Positions 31,875-39,569 of a DNA stretch of 64,000 bases are shown here, in pieces. The stretch covers positions 496,001-560,000 of the forward strand of contig NZ_SZPZ01000006.1 in assembly GCF_005233875.1 (NCBI RefSeq), given 5' to 3'. Source of the stretch: Kribbella jiaozuonensis (lineage in GTDB: Bacteria; Actinomycetota; Actinomycetes; Propionibacteriales; Kribbellaceae). A program made the translations under genes and the position numbers. Each line of letters opens with the position of its first letter. Position 1 is the stretch's first letter. The notes below the pieces were generated by a model, which had not been told where the DNA came from, searched no databases, and worked only from the letters and a program-made list of their open reading frames with translations.

Positions 31875-32491
31875 TGGCAATCGTGCACTGGCCTGTCGAG
31901 TTGCAGCACGGACAGGTCGGACTGCGCCCGTTGCGGGCGGGTGACGGCGGCGAGTGGGCCGCTGCACGCCAGCGGAACGTCAGCTGGCTGCGGCCCTGGG
32001 ACGCGACCCAGCCGCCCGGTGCGGAGGACGGTGCACGCACCTTCCGAGCCATGGCACGTGACTGGAACCGGCAGGCGCGGTACGGACGCATGCTCCCGTT
32101 CGTCATCACGTACGGCGGTGCAGCCGGCGTCGGGGCCCGGTCGAAGTGGCCGCTGGTCGGACAGCTCACGGTCTCCGGCATCACCTACGGCTCGGCCCGC
32201 TGGGCGAATCTCGGCTACTGGGTCGACGAGCAGTACGCCGGTCGCGGGATCGTGCCGACCGCCGTCGCGATGGCCGCCGACCACTGCTGGTTCACCCTCG
32301 GCCTGCACCGGATCGAAGTCGCGATCCGCCCGGAGAACAAGGCAAGTCTGCGCGTGGTGGAGAAGCTCGGCTTCCGGTACGAAGGCGAGCGGCCGCGGTT
32401 CCTGCACATCGACGGCGACTGGCGCGACCACCGCATCTTCGCGCTCAACATCGAAGAGGTCGGGCCCGGTCTCGTAGCGCGACTGCGCTGA
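31874..32491 (+). CDS. RimJ/RimL-type GNAT acetyltransferase
   Basis: This 205-residue protein has the long RimJ-like N-terminus (VGLRPLRAGDGGEWAAARQR, then WLRPWDAT), ANLGYWVDEQYAGRGIVPTA (acetyl-CoA loop) and HRIEVAIRPENKASLRVVEK. It corresponds to the rimJ gene that follows moeA in mycobacteria. Its ATG shares one base with the stop of the moaB-like gene. It may acetylate protein N-termini, but the target is unproven. Confidence 0.9.
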   Translation: MAIVHWPVELQHGQVGLRPLRAGDGGEWAAARQRNVSWLRPWDATQPPGAEDGARTFRAMARDWNRQARYGRMLPFVITYGGAAGVGARSKWPLVGQLTVSGITYGSARWANLGYWVDEQYAGRGIVPTAVAMAADHCWFTLGLHRIEVAIRPENKASLRVVEKLGFRYEGERPRFLHIDGDWRDHRIFALNIEEVGPGLVARLR

Positions 32492-32576
32492 CTACGGTGC
32501 GTGCTATTCACATCAGTCACACGAGTCTTCTTGCGACACACCGTCTCACGTACCTCATCTGGCCCCCGCCGCACCT

Positions 32577-32582
32577 TAGCGT
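32577..32582 (+). promoter_or_regulatory. -10 element for leaderless sepX/glpR transcript (TAGCGT)
   Basis: TAGCGT ends 6 bases before ATG 32589, which has no Shine-Dalgarno sequence. It lies in the 97-base gap after the GNAT gene. Confidence 0.5.
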
Positions 32583-32588
32583 CGTCGC

Positions 32589-33365
32589 ATGGGGACGACA
32601 GGGCTGATCTATGTGGCGATCGTCGCCGCCTGGGCCGCCTACCTCGTCCCGATGTGGCTGAAGCGGGGCGACGAAGCGCGGCGGCAACCGGTGGTGCCGT
32701 CATCCGCCGAAGCGCGGGTGCTCTCCCGCGACCCGTCGCGACCGCGGTACGTCGTACGCCCGCCCGGAGCGACCGCCGCCGACGACCCGTCGCCGCCGCA
32801 GCGGTACGTCCCCAACCGAGCCCGCCGGGTGGCCGCAATGCGCCGTCGGCGGGTGCTGTCGATCCTGACCCTTTCGCTGCTGTCGGTCGTCGCGCTGGCC
32901 GGACTCGCGATGGTGCCGTGGTGGTCGGTGGCGATTCCCGGCGCGTTCATCCTCGGCTTCGTCGTACTCACCCGGGTGCAGCTGCGGCGGCAGGCGCGGA
33001 CCCGTGCGCGGATCGCTGCCGAACGGCGTACCCGCATCCAGGCCCAGCACGACCGCGGACCGGCCGGGAAGCCCGCGCCGTCGCCCGACGAGGAGATGAC
33101 CATCGAGGTCAAGCTCCCCGAAGCGCCGGCGCCCGCCAAGCCCGCCGAGAAGCCTGCGGCCGAAGGCCTCTGGGACCCGGTGCCGGTGACGCTTCCGACG
33201 TACGTCCTGAAGGAGAAAGCACCCGACCGGACGGTGCGCACGATCTCCCTCACCGACGACGAAGTCTTCTCCAGTGCGCGGACGACGGACCCCGCCGAGA
33301 AGCCCGTCGTCGCCGAGCGCGCCGAGCCCGAAGAACACGAGGTGAAACGCGCCGTCGGCGACTGA
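32589..33365 (+). CDS. SepX/GlpR-family divisome membrane protein
   Basis: This 258-residue protein starts GTTGLIYVAIVAAWAAYLVP (first membrane helix) and MWLKRGDEARR, the typical SepX/GlpR opening. A disordered segment follows, then two more membrane helices (about residues 93-130) and a long charged C-terminal tail. In Streptomyces this family stabilises FtsZ rings and supports cell division. The position after the moeA-rimJ genes is conserved in actinobacteria. It is likely leaderless. Role by homology only. Confidence 0.85.
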   Translation: MGTTGLIYVAIVAAWAAYLVPMWLKRGDEARRQPVVPSSAEARVLSRDPSRPRYVVRPPGATAADDPSPPQRYVPNRARRVAAMRRRRVLSILTLSLLSVVALAGLAMVPWWSVAIPGAFILGFVVLTRVQLRRQARTRARIAAERRTRIQAQHDRGPAGKPAPSPDEEMTIEVKLPEAPAPAKPAEKPAAEGLWDPVPVTLPTYVLKEKAPDRTVRTISLTDDEVFSSARTTDPAEKPVVAERAEPEEHEVKRAVGD

Positions 33366-33438
33366 TATCCGGTTTTAGAACCCGGGGCTCTACGTGTTAG
33401 AGTTTCGCGGTCGCCAGGGAAACCAAGGCGACCAGCTC

Positions 33439-33511
33439 GGGGCTGTGGCGCAGTTGGTAGCGCGCTTCGTTCGCAACGAAGAGGCCAGGGGTTCGAATCC
33501 CCTCAGCTCCA
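33439..33511 (+). tRNA. tRNA-Ala (anticodon CGC)
   Basis: The cloverleaf has acceptor GGGGCTG/CAGCTCC with one G-U pair, D arm GCGCAGTTGGTAGCGC, anticodon stem-loop CTTCGTTCGCAACGAAG with anticodon CGC reading GCG, and T arm AGGGGTTCGAATCCCCT. The discriminator is A and no CCA is encoded. A strong stem-loop follows directly. Confidence 0.96.
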
Positions 33512-33512
33512 C

Positions 33513-33563
33513 GAAGGCGATGGGCGACTCGTGTCCGCGGAAAGCGCGGACCGGGTCGCCTTC
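33513..33563 (+). terminator. Terminator-like double hairpin after tRNA-Ala
   Basis: Outer arms GAAGGCGA (33513-33520) and TCGCCTTC (33556-33563) enclose an inner hairpin of GTCCGCG (33533-33539) and CGCGGAC (33545-33551). A pyrimidine-rich stretch follows. It starts 2 bases after the tRNA. Confidence 0.6.
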
Positions 33564-33669
33564 TCTGTGTTGTGCGGCTGCGCTTCGCTTGCCGCGAGCG
33601 GGGGCTCCGCCACCCGCACCCCCTTGGGCCTTCGCTTCGCTCGGCGGGTTGGCTTGGGTTGGGTTCTGC

Positions 33670-33727
33670 GGTCAGCTCACTTGCTTGGCTCGGGTTGGCC
33701 GGTCGCTCACCTGCTTGGGGTGGGTTA
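33670..33727. repeat. Two imperfect tandem copies of a ~30-base unit
   Basis: GGTCAGCTCACTTGCTTGG (from 33670) is repeated as GGTCGCTCACCTGCTTGG (from 33701), each followed by a GGTT-rich tail. The second copy runs into the TetR stop codon. The preceding 80 bases are also G/T-rich and internally repetitive. No coding signal is seen. Confidence 0.5.
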
Positions 33728-34312
33728 GTTCTTGTCTGCGGTTGCGCCGTTTAGGGCTAGGTCGAGGATTGTGGTGACCTGGGACTTGGAGACGGGGCGG
33801 GTGTGGAGGAGTAGGCGGTAGTAGAGGGGGGCATAGAGGAGCTCTACCAGGTCGGGGAGGTTTACGTCTGGGCGGAGCTCTCCTGCCTGTTGGGCTTTTT
33901 GTAGGCGTTCTACGCAGAGGTCTACTCGGGGTTTGATGATGCTGGCTACTACGGCCGCGGCGATGTCGGGGTCGCTTTGGGCGGCGGCTATCAGGCCGCC
34001 GCTGTAGGCGGCGAAGGTTGGGTCGGTGAAGGCGGTGACGACCTGGTTCATCTGGGCGCGCAGGTCGGCCTTCAGGTTGCCGGTGTCGGGGAAGATCAGG
34101 GTGCTGCCGCCGCGCTCCTGGAGAGCCTCCAGGAGGATCGCGGCCTTCGAGGGCCACCAGCGGTAGATCGTCTGCTTGCCGACGCCGGCCCGTTTGGCGA
34201 TGCCCTCCATGGTGAGGCCGCCGTACGTGTGCTTCAGGCACAGCTCGAGGGCGGCGTCCAGGATCGCCTGGCGGGCGCGCTCGCTACGACGTTCGGGGTT
34301 CGGGGTCGCCAT
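33725..34312 (-). CDS. TetR/AcrR-family transcriptional regulator
   Basis: This is a 195-residue repressor-type protein. The N-terminal helix-turn-helix reads AILDAALELCLKHTYGGLTM, then EGIAKRAGVGKQTIYRWWPS, typical of TetR. The C-terminal ligand domain has RPDVNLPDLVELLYAPLYYR, as in the TetR_C branch of AcrR-like proteins. It diverges from a six-helix membrane protein, and the 114-base gap is packed with inverted repeats (34329-34403), the likely operator. Codon choice near the 3' end is less GC-biased than in neighbours. Confidence 0.9.
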   Translation of the reverse strand: MATPNPERRSERARQAILDAALELCLKHTYGGLTMEGIAKRAGVGKQTIYRWWPSKAAILLEALQERGGSTLIFPDTGNLKADLRAQMNQVVTAFTDPTFAAYSGGLIAAAQSDPDIAAAVVASIIKPRVDLCVERLQKAQQAGELRPDVNLPDLVELLYAPLYYRLLLHTRPVSKSQVTTILDLALNGATADKN

Positions 34313-34328
34313 ACGTCCGAAGCTTACA

Positions 34329-34403
34329 CAAGACGAGACGTTGTGTCTTGACAGTGGGCAATGGCGAGACTTAGCGTCTCGTCATGAGACGAGACGTCTC
34401 GTC
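34329..34403. promoter_or_regulatory. Cluster of three inverted repeats with a consensus-like promoter: TetR operator region
   Basis: Three inverted repeats share an AGAC half-site: CAAGAC/GTCTTG (34329-34350), CGAGAC/GTCTCG (34365-34381) and the perfect 16-base palindrome GACGAGACGTCTCGTC (34388-34403). A promoter for the membrane-protein gene overlaps them: TTGACA (34348-34353), 17 bases, TTAGCG (34371-34376). Repressor binding would block it and also the TetR gene's own promoter. Confidence 0.65.
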
Positions 34404-34426
34404 CACCACAAGAGGGGATCAAGACC

Positions 34427-35119
34427 ATGCCGGAAGCCGTGGTTCGCAGGTATGCAGGACTGTTCGGGGTCATCGCGAGCGCGCTGATCGTCGTCCAGGT
34501 GCCGCTGTACTTCCTCTACTCAGGTGCTCCGCCGGACTGGAACATCCTGACCCGCAGCCTGATCGGGATCGTGGGCTGCGTCTTCTACATCCTGTTCTTC
34601 ACCGGACTGCGCCAGCTGATCCATCAGGTCGACGTCGCGTCGGACTGGATCGCGGGCGTGATCCAGACGGCCGGGCTGTTGTGGGTCGCGATGGTGTTCG
34701 TGCCGCAGTCGATGGAGGCCGGCGCCGCGATCGTCACCGACCACGACATCGACACCACGAAGGAGGGCCCGTTCGCGGGAGCGCAGTACCTGATGCAGGG
34801 CCTGATCTCACGGCTGCTGATGGGGTTGTTCCTGATCGCACTCGGGATCGTCGTCTATCGGTTGCGGTTGCTGCCGAAGTGGGTCGGCTGGTCCGCGTTC
34901 GTGCTCGCGGCGATCAACCTCGCCTTCGTGCCGGCGCTGTACTTCGGTGACGACCCGGCGAACTTCTACAGCGCCCAGGGCTGGGGTACGACGGCCAGCA
35001 TGGGCGCACTGTGGAGCCTCTGGACCCTTGCCGTGAGCATCAGCGTCCTCCGCAGCTCCCGCCGGGCTGCGGTCCACGCTCGGCCCACGCGCGCTTCGGT
35101 CCCGGCCGCGGCCGGCTGA
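34427..35119 (+). CDS. Six-helix integral membrane protein, function unknown
   Basis: This 230-residue protein has six predicted membrane helices, among them LFGVIASALIVVQVPLYFLY, GIVGCVFYILFFTGL, VIQTAGLLWVAMVFVP, LLMGLFLIALGIVVY and WSAFVLAAINLAFVPALYF. The loops are short, and an extracytoplasmic or cytoplasmic stretch of about 35 residues lies between helices 3 and 4 (MEAGAAIVTDHDIDTTKEGP). I do not recognise a family. It is divergent from, and likely repressed by, the TetR protein at 33725-34312. Confidence 0.78.
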   Translation: MPEAVVRRYAGLFGVIASALIVVQVPLYFLYSGAPPDWNILTRSLIGIVGCVFYILFFTGLRQLIHQVDVASDWIAGVIQTAGLLWVAMVFVPQSMEAGAAIVTDHDIDTTKEGPFAGAQYLMQGLISRLLMGLFLIALGIVVYRLRLLPKWVGWSAFVLAAINLAFVPALYFGDDPANFYSAQGWGTTASMGALWSLWTLAVSISVLRSSRRAAVHARPTRASVPAAAG

Positions 35120-35170
35120 GCTTGCGCAGTACGTGCCTGAAGCAAGGATCTGCCTCAGGCGCGTACTGTC

Positions 35171-35746
35171 TCAGCCCAACGAAGCGCTGGCTGCGCGCAG
35201 CTCTGCGAGGGCGGCCAATGCGTGTGGCGCCAGACCCGCTTCGTCGTGTTCCAGTTGCATCCATTCGGTGTAGCCGCGCTTGAAGGCCAGGACGCCCAGT
35301 TCGGCGGCCAGGTGGGCGACGGGGTCCGGGACGCCGCGGGTCAGAAGAGCGTCGGTCATCGCCTTTGCGAGGCCGACGCTCTTCAGCGCATCACGTTCCT
35401 GGAGTTCGGTGCTGGCGGCGACGGCAGCCTTCAGGCGGGGGCCGAGCTCGCGGTTCATCGGCCCCATCGCGCTCGAGGCGCGCTCCAGCCCGGCGGCGAT
35501 CGCGTCGACCGGACCTGCATCCTCGGGTGCGTCGGTGATCCCCTCGACCAGCAGGCGGCACAGGGTTTCCTGGCCGGCCACGAGGAGTTCGCGCTTGTCG
35601 GGGAAGTGGCGGAAGAAGGTGCTCTTCGTGACTCCGGCCCGTTCGGCGATCTGGGCGACCGTGGTCGCGTCGTAGCCCTGATCGGCGAAGAGGTCCACGG
35701 CGGCCAGGATCAGTCGTTCGCGTGCACCGGGTTCCCATCGCGCCAT
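35171..35746 (-). CDS. TetR/AcrR-family transcriptional regulator
   Basis: This 191-residue protein has the TetR DNA-binding domain RLILAAVDLFADQGYDATTV, then AQIAERAGVTKSTFFRHFPD. The C-terminal effector domain is helical with no obvious subfamily mark. It diverges from an NAD-dependent epimerase gene across 83 bases holding two copies of a GTGATGGGAC-type inverted repeat. It most likely represses itself and the epimerase. Ligand unknown. Confidence 0.9.
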   Translation of the reverse strand: MARWEPGARERLILAAVDLFADQGYDATTVAQIAERAGVTKSTFFRHFPDKRELLVAGQETLCRLLVEGITDAPEDAGPVDAIAAGLERASSAMGPMNRELGPRLKAAVAASTELQERDALKSVGLAKAMTDALLTRGVPDPVAHLAAELGVLAFKRGYTEWMQLEHDEAGLAPHALAALAELRAASASLG

Positions 35747-35759
35747 ACCCTGATTGTAG

Positions 35760-35814
35760 GTGATGGGACCTTTGTCTCGTCAGTGCTACTGTGATGGGAC
35801 AAAGGTCCCATCAC
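35760..35814. promoter_or_regulatory. Two operator copies (GTGATGGGAC-N4-GTCCCATCAC) between TetR and epimerase genes
   Basis: The right copy (35791-35814) is perfect: ten-base arms GTGATGGGAC and GTCCCATCAC around AAAG. The left copy (35760-35783) keeps the left arm exactly and matches 7 of 10 in the right arm. Copies are 31 bases apart, about three helical turns. The left copy is 13 bases before the TetR start and the right copy 15 before the epimerase start. Confidence 0.75.
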
Positions 35815-35829
35815 GTTCAGGAGTGTCTG

Positions 35830-36711
35830 ATGCAGGTATTCATCACCGGTGGAAGCGGGCTGATCGGGTCGGCCGTGGTTGCGGAGTTGCTGGCGAACGG
35901 GCATGCGGTTCTTGCCCTGGCTCGGTCCGATGCCGCTGCGGCTGGGTTGAAGGAGGCCGGGTCTGCGGTTGTTCGCGGGAGCCTTGCGGATCTGGAGGTG
36001 CTTCAGGCTGGTGCCGCGGAGTCGGACGGGGTGATTCACCTTGCCTTTAGCAACGACTTCAGCAGTCCGGAGGCGGTGGCGGCGGGTGTTGCCGAGGAGG
36101 GGGCCGCGCTGGCGGTGTTGGGGGAGGCGCTGGTGGGGAGTGGGCGTCCGTTGGTGACGGTTTCGGGTACGCCGTGGGTGGCGGGACGGGTGGCGACGGA
36201 GGCCGACCCGTTGCCGCTTGACGGGCCGGTTGGTGGGCGAGGGCGGTCTGTGATGGGCGTGCTCGGACTGGCGGAGCGTGGGGTCCGGAGTGCCGCCGTA
36301 CGGATGCCGCGGACTGTTCACAATCGGGGGACCGGCGGGTTCGCCGGCTTGCTGACCGACATCGCGCGGCGCGCTGGGGTGTCCGGTTACCCCGGTGATG
36401 GCACGCAGCGGTGGCCGGCTGTGCATGCGTTGGATGCGGCGGTGCTGTTCCGGTTGGTTCTCGAGAATGCGCCGGCCGGCACGGCGTGGCATGCGGTGGA
36501 TGGCGAGGGCGACGCCGTACGGGAGATCGCTGCGGTGATCGGTCGACGGCTCGGGCTGCCGGTCCAGGCTGTGCCGGAGGAGACGTACGGCCCGCTCGGT
36601 CCGATCTTCGCGACCGACCAGCCGGCGTCCAGTGTTCACACCCGGGATGTGCTCGGTTGGAAGCCTGAACACCCGAATCTGCTGGCGGACCTGGAGAACC
36701 TTCAGGCCTGA
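35830..36711 (+). CDS. NAD-dependent epimerase/dehydratase-family (extended SDR) oxidoreductase
   Basis: This 293-residue protein has the Rossmann start QVFITGGSGLIGSAVVAELL and the early LARS segment. VIHLAFSNDF lies at the substrate loop and VSGTPWV in the Ser region. The central YxxxK is not evident. SDRs of this look act on small carbonyl compounds or sugars. It is divergent from a TetR gene with a two-copy operator, a common arrangement for an inducible detoxifying enzyme. Substrate unknown. Confidence 0.85.
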   Translation: MQVFITGGSGLIGSAVVAELLANGHAVLALARSDAAAAGLKEAGSAVVRGSLADLEVLQAGAAESDGVIHLAFSNDFSSPEAVAAGVAEEGAALAVLGEALVGSGRPLVTVSGTPWVAGRVATEADPLPLDGPVGGRGRSVMGVLGLAERGVRSAAVRMPRTVHNRGTGGFAGLLTDIARRAGVSGYPGDGTQRWPAVHALDAAVLFRLVLENAPAGTAWHAVDGEGDAVREIAAVIGRRLGLPVQAVPEETYGPLGPIFATDQPASSVHTRDVLGWKPEHPNLLADLENLQA

Positions 36712-36780
36712 GTTGTCTCAGGTTGAGAATCGCGGCAGCTAATCTTGACTCGTTCCAGAAAACGCGGAAGACTGCGACGC

Positions 36781-37206
36781 GTGCCGACGGTGGATGAGCT
36801 CCAGGGGTTGTTGCGTGGGGTCTCGTTGCGGGTGACCCGGCCGCGGGTGGCGGTGCTGGCCGCGGTCTACGAGCATCCGCATGCGGACACGGACTCCATT
36901 ATTGGTGCCGTGCGCAACGAATTGCCCCAGGCGTCGCACCAGGCGGTCTACGACTCGCTGCACACGTTGACGGCGGCGGGCCTGGTGCGGCGGATCCAGC
37001 CGTTGGGGTCGGTGGCGCGGTACGAGTCGCGCGTGGGTGACAACCACCACCACGCCGTCTGCCGGTCGTGCGGTGCCATCGCCGACGTCGACTGTGCGGT
37101 CGGGCATGCGCCCTGTCTGACCGCGTCCGAGGACCACGGGTTCGTCATCGACGAGGCCGAGGTCATCTACTGGGGCTTGTGCGCCGACTGCTCACGCCGT
37201 ACCTGA
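36781..37206 (+). CDS. furA: Fur-family repressor, FurA/CatR type
   Basis: This 141-residue Fur protein has an N-terminal winged helix (RVTRPRVAVLAAVYEHPHAD, then SHQAVYDSLHTLTAAGL). The metal-binding C-terminal half has GDNHHHAVCRSCG, with the regulatory His cluster and first Cys pair, and CADCS near the end. It lies 38 bases before katG, the classic FurA-KatG pair in which FurA represses katG and itself until peroxide stress. GTG 36781 with GGAAG upstream is chosen; TTG 36745 is possible. TCTCA/TGAGA (36716-36728) upstream is a weak operator candidate. Confidence 0.93.
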   Translation: MPTVDELQGLLRGVSLRVTRPRVAVLAAVYEHPHADTDSIIGAVRNELPQASHQAVYDSLHTLTAAGLVRRIQPLGSVARYESRVGDNHHHAVCRSCGAIADVDCAVGHAPCLTASEDHGFVIDEAEVIYWGLCADCSRRT

Positions 37207-37244
37207 ATCTTCCATCGAAAAAGTCCAGTCCTGGAAGGAATCTG

Positions 37245-39473
37245 ATGTCCGAGATCCATGAGCCACTGCCCGGTGAAGGCAGCGAGGAGAGCCGCGGCGA
37301 AGAGGATGCGCAGGCGTCCGGCGGTTGCCCCGTAGCCCACGGTCAGGGTGCACACCCGACCAGCGGGAACGCGAATCGCGGCTGGTGGCCGAACCAGCTG
37401 AACCTGAAGATCCTGGCCAAGAACCCCGCGGTCGCGAACCCGCTCGGCGAGGAGTTCGACTACGCCGCCGCGTTCCAGAGCCTCGACCTGGCCGCGGTGA
37501 AGGCCGACATCGCCGAGGTGCTGACCACCTCGCAGGACTGGTGGCCGGCCGACTTCGGGCACTACGGCCCGCTGATGATCCGGATGGCCTGGCACAGCGC
37601 CGGCACCTACCGGATCAGCGACGGCCGCGGTGGCGCCGGTGCTGGTCAGCAGCGGTTCGCCCCGCTGAACAGCTGGCCGGACAACGCCAACCTGGACAAG
37701 GCGCGCCGGCTGCTCTGGCCGGTGAAGAAGAAGTACGGCCAGAAGATCTCCTGGGCCGACCTGCTGATCCTGACCGGCAACGTCGCGCTCGAGACGATGG
37801 GCTTCAAGACCTTCGGGTACGCCGGTGGCCGCGCGGACGTGTGGGAGCCGGAGGACGACGTCTACTGGGGCCCCGAGACCACATGGCTCGGCGACGAGCG
37901 CTACACCGGCGACCGTGAGCTGGAGAAGCCGCTCGGTGCGGTCCAGATGGGTCTGATCTACGTGAACCCGGAAGGCCCGAACGGCAACCCGGACCCGATC
38001 GCCTCGGCCCGCGACATCCGCGAGACCTTCGGCCGGATGGCGATGAACGACGAGGAGACCGTCGCGCTGATCGCCGGTGGTCACACCTTCGGCAAGACCC
38101 ACGGTGCGGCCGACCCGGAGCAGTACGTCGGCGCCGAGCCCGAGGGCGCGCCGATGGACCACCAGGGCCTCGGCTGGCGCAACACGTACAACTCCGGCGC
38201 CGGTCCGGACGCGATCACCAGCGGCCTCGAGGTCACCTGGACGACGACGCCGGCCAAGTGGGGCAACGACTTCTTCACCATCCTGTTCGGCTACGAGTGG
38301 GAGCTGACGAAGAGCCCGGCCGGTGCGAACCAGTGGGTCGCGAAGGACGCCGAGGAGATCATCCCGAACGCGTTCGACCCGAACAAGAAGCAGAAGCCGA
38401 CCATGCTCACCACGGACCTGGCGCTGCGGTTCGACCCGATCTACGAGCCGATCTCGCGCCGGTTCAAGGACAACCCGGACGAGTTCGCGGACGCGTTCGC
38501 GCGGGCCTGGTTCAAGCTGACCCACCGCGACATGGGTCCGGTCGTCCGGTACCTCGGCCCGGAGGTTCCGAGCGAGGTGCTGATCTGGCAGGACCCGCTG
38601 CCGGCCGTCGACCACGAGCTGATCAACGCCGACGACGTGACCGCGCTCAAGGCAGCGATCGCGGCGTCGGGGCTCTCGGTCTCGCAGCTCGTCTCGACCG
38701 CGTGGGCGTCGGCGTCGACGTTCCGTGGCAGTGACAAGCGTGGTGGCGCCAACGGTGCGCGCATCCGTCTGCAGCCGCAGGCCGGCTGGGAGATCAACAA
38801 GCCGGACGAGCTGGCGCAGGTACTGCGGACGCTCGAAGGCATCCAGCAGTCGTTCGGCAAGCCGGTCTCGCTGGCCGACGTGATCGTCCTCGCCGGCGGT
38901 GTCGGTGTGGAGGTCGCGGCCAAGAACGCCGGGTACGACGTCGTCGTACCGTTCACCCCGGGCCGTACGGACGCGTCGGCGGAGCAGACCGACTCCGACT
39001 CGTTCGCCGCACTCGAGCCGGTCGCGGACGGGTTCCGCAACTACTACGGCAAGGGCAACCGGCTCCCGGCGGAGTACCTGCTGCTGGACCGGGCGAACCT
39101 GCTCACGCTGAGCGCGCCGGAGCTGACCGTGCTGGTCGGCGGCCTGCGCGTCCTCGGTACGAACTACGACGGCTCGAAGGCCGGCGTCCTCACCGACAAC
39201 CCGGGCACGCTCACGAACGACTTCTTCGTGAACCTGCTCGACCTCGGCACCGAATGGCACGCCGCGGACGACAGCCAGGAGACGTTCGAGGGCTCGGTCG
39301 ACGGCAAGGTCAAGTGGACCGGCACCCGCGCCGACCTCGTCTTCGGCTCGAACTCCGAGCTCCGCGCCGTCGCCGAGGTCTACGCCGCCGACGACGCGAA
39401 GGACAAGTTCGTCACGGACTTCGTGGCCGCGTGGCAGAAGGTCATGGAGCTGGACCGCTTCGACCTGCGGTGA
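37245..39473 (+). CDS. katG: Catalase-peroxidase KatG
   Basis: This 742-residue bifunctional haem enzyme removes hydrogen peroxide. Distal residues are Arg113, Trp116 and His117 in RMAWHSAGTYR; the proximal haem ligand is His280 in AGGHTFGKTHG. The Trp116-Tyr239-Met265 set can form the covalent adduct needed for catalase activity (YVNPEGPNG, RMAMNDEE). Both the catalytic N-domain and the haem-free C-domain are present. GGAAGGAA precedes ATG 37245. Transcribed with furA and followed by a clear terminator. Confidence 0.98.
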   Translation: MSEIHEPLPGEGSEESRGEEDAQASGGCPVAHGQGAHPTSGNANRGWWPNQLNLKILAKNPAVANPLGEEFDYAAAFQSLDLAAVKADIAEVLTTSQDWWPADFGHYGPLMIRMAWHSAGTYRISDGRGGAGAGQQRFAPLNSWPDNANLDKARRLLWPVKKKYGQKISWADLLILTGNVALETMGFKTFGYAGGRADVWEPEDDVYWGPETTWLGDERYTGDRELEKPLGAVQMGLIYVNPEGPNGNPDPIASARDIRETFGRMAMNDEETVALIAGGHTFGKTHGAADPEQYVGAEPEGAPMDHQGLGWRNTYNSGAGPDAITSGLEVTWTTTPAKWGNDFFTILFGYEWELTKSPAGANQWVAKDAEEIIPNAFDPNKKQKPTMLTTDLALRFDPIYEPISRRFKDNPDEFADAFARAWFKLTHRDMGPVVRYLGPEVPSEVLIWQDPLPAVDHELINADDVTALKAAIAASGLSVSQLVSTAWASASTFRGSDKRGGANGARIRLQPQAGWEINKPDELAQVLRTLEGIQQSFGKPVSLADVIVLAGGVGVEVAAKNAGYDVVVPFTPGRTDASAEQTDSDSFAALEPVADGFRNYYGKGNRLPAEYLLLDRANLLTLSAPELTVLVGGLRVLGTNYDGSKAGVLTDNPGTLTNDFFVNLLDLGTEWHAADDSQETFEGSVDGKVKWTGTRADLVFGSNSELRAVAEVYAADDAKDKFVTDFVAAWQKVMELDRFDLR

Positions 39474-39488
39474 AATAAGCGCAAACGG

Positions 39489-39519
39489 AACCGGCTCCCC
39501 TGTCAGGGGAGCCGGTTTT
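39489..39519 (+). terminator. Rho-independent terminator after katG
   Basis: ACCGGCTCCCC, loop TGTCA, GGGGAGCCGGT, then TTT. Perfect eleven-base arms with a T-run on the plus strand, 16 bases after the katG stop. Confidence 0.9.
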
Positions 39520-39557
39520 GTGCTGTGGATAAGTCTGGGCAGGCCACTGCGGCGTCG

Positions 39558-39563
39558 TAGAGT
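39558..39563 (+). promoter_or_regulatory. -10 element for a leaderless antitoxin-like gene (TAGAGT)
   Basis: TAGAGT ends 6 bases before GTG 39570. No Shine-Dalgarno site is present. It gives the two-gene module its own promoter after the katG terminator. Confidence 0.5.
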
Positions 39564-39569
39564 CGGGGT

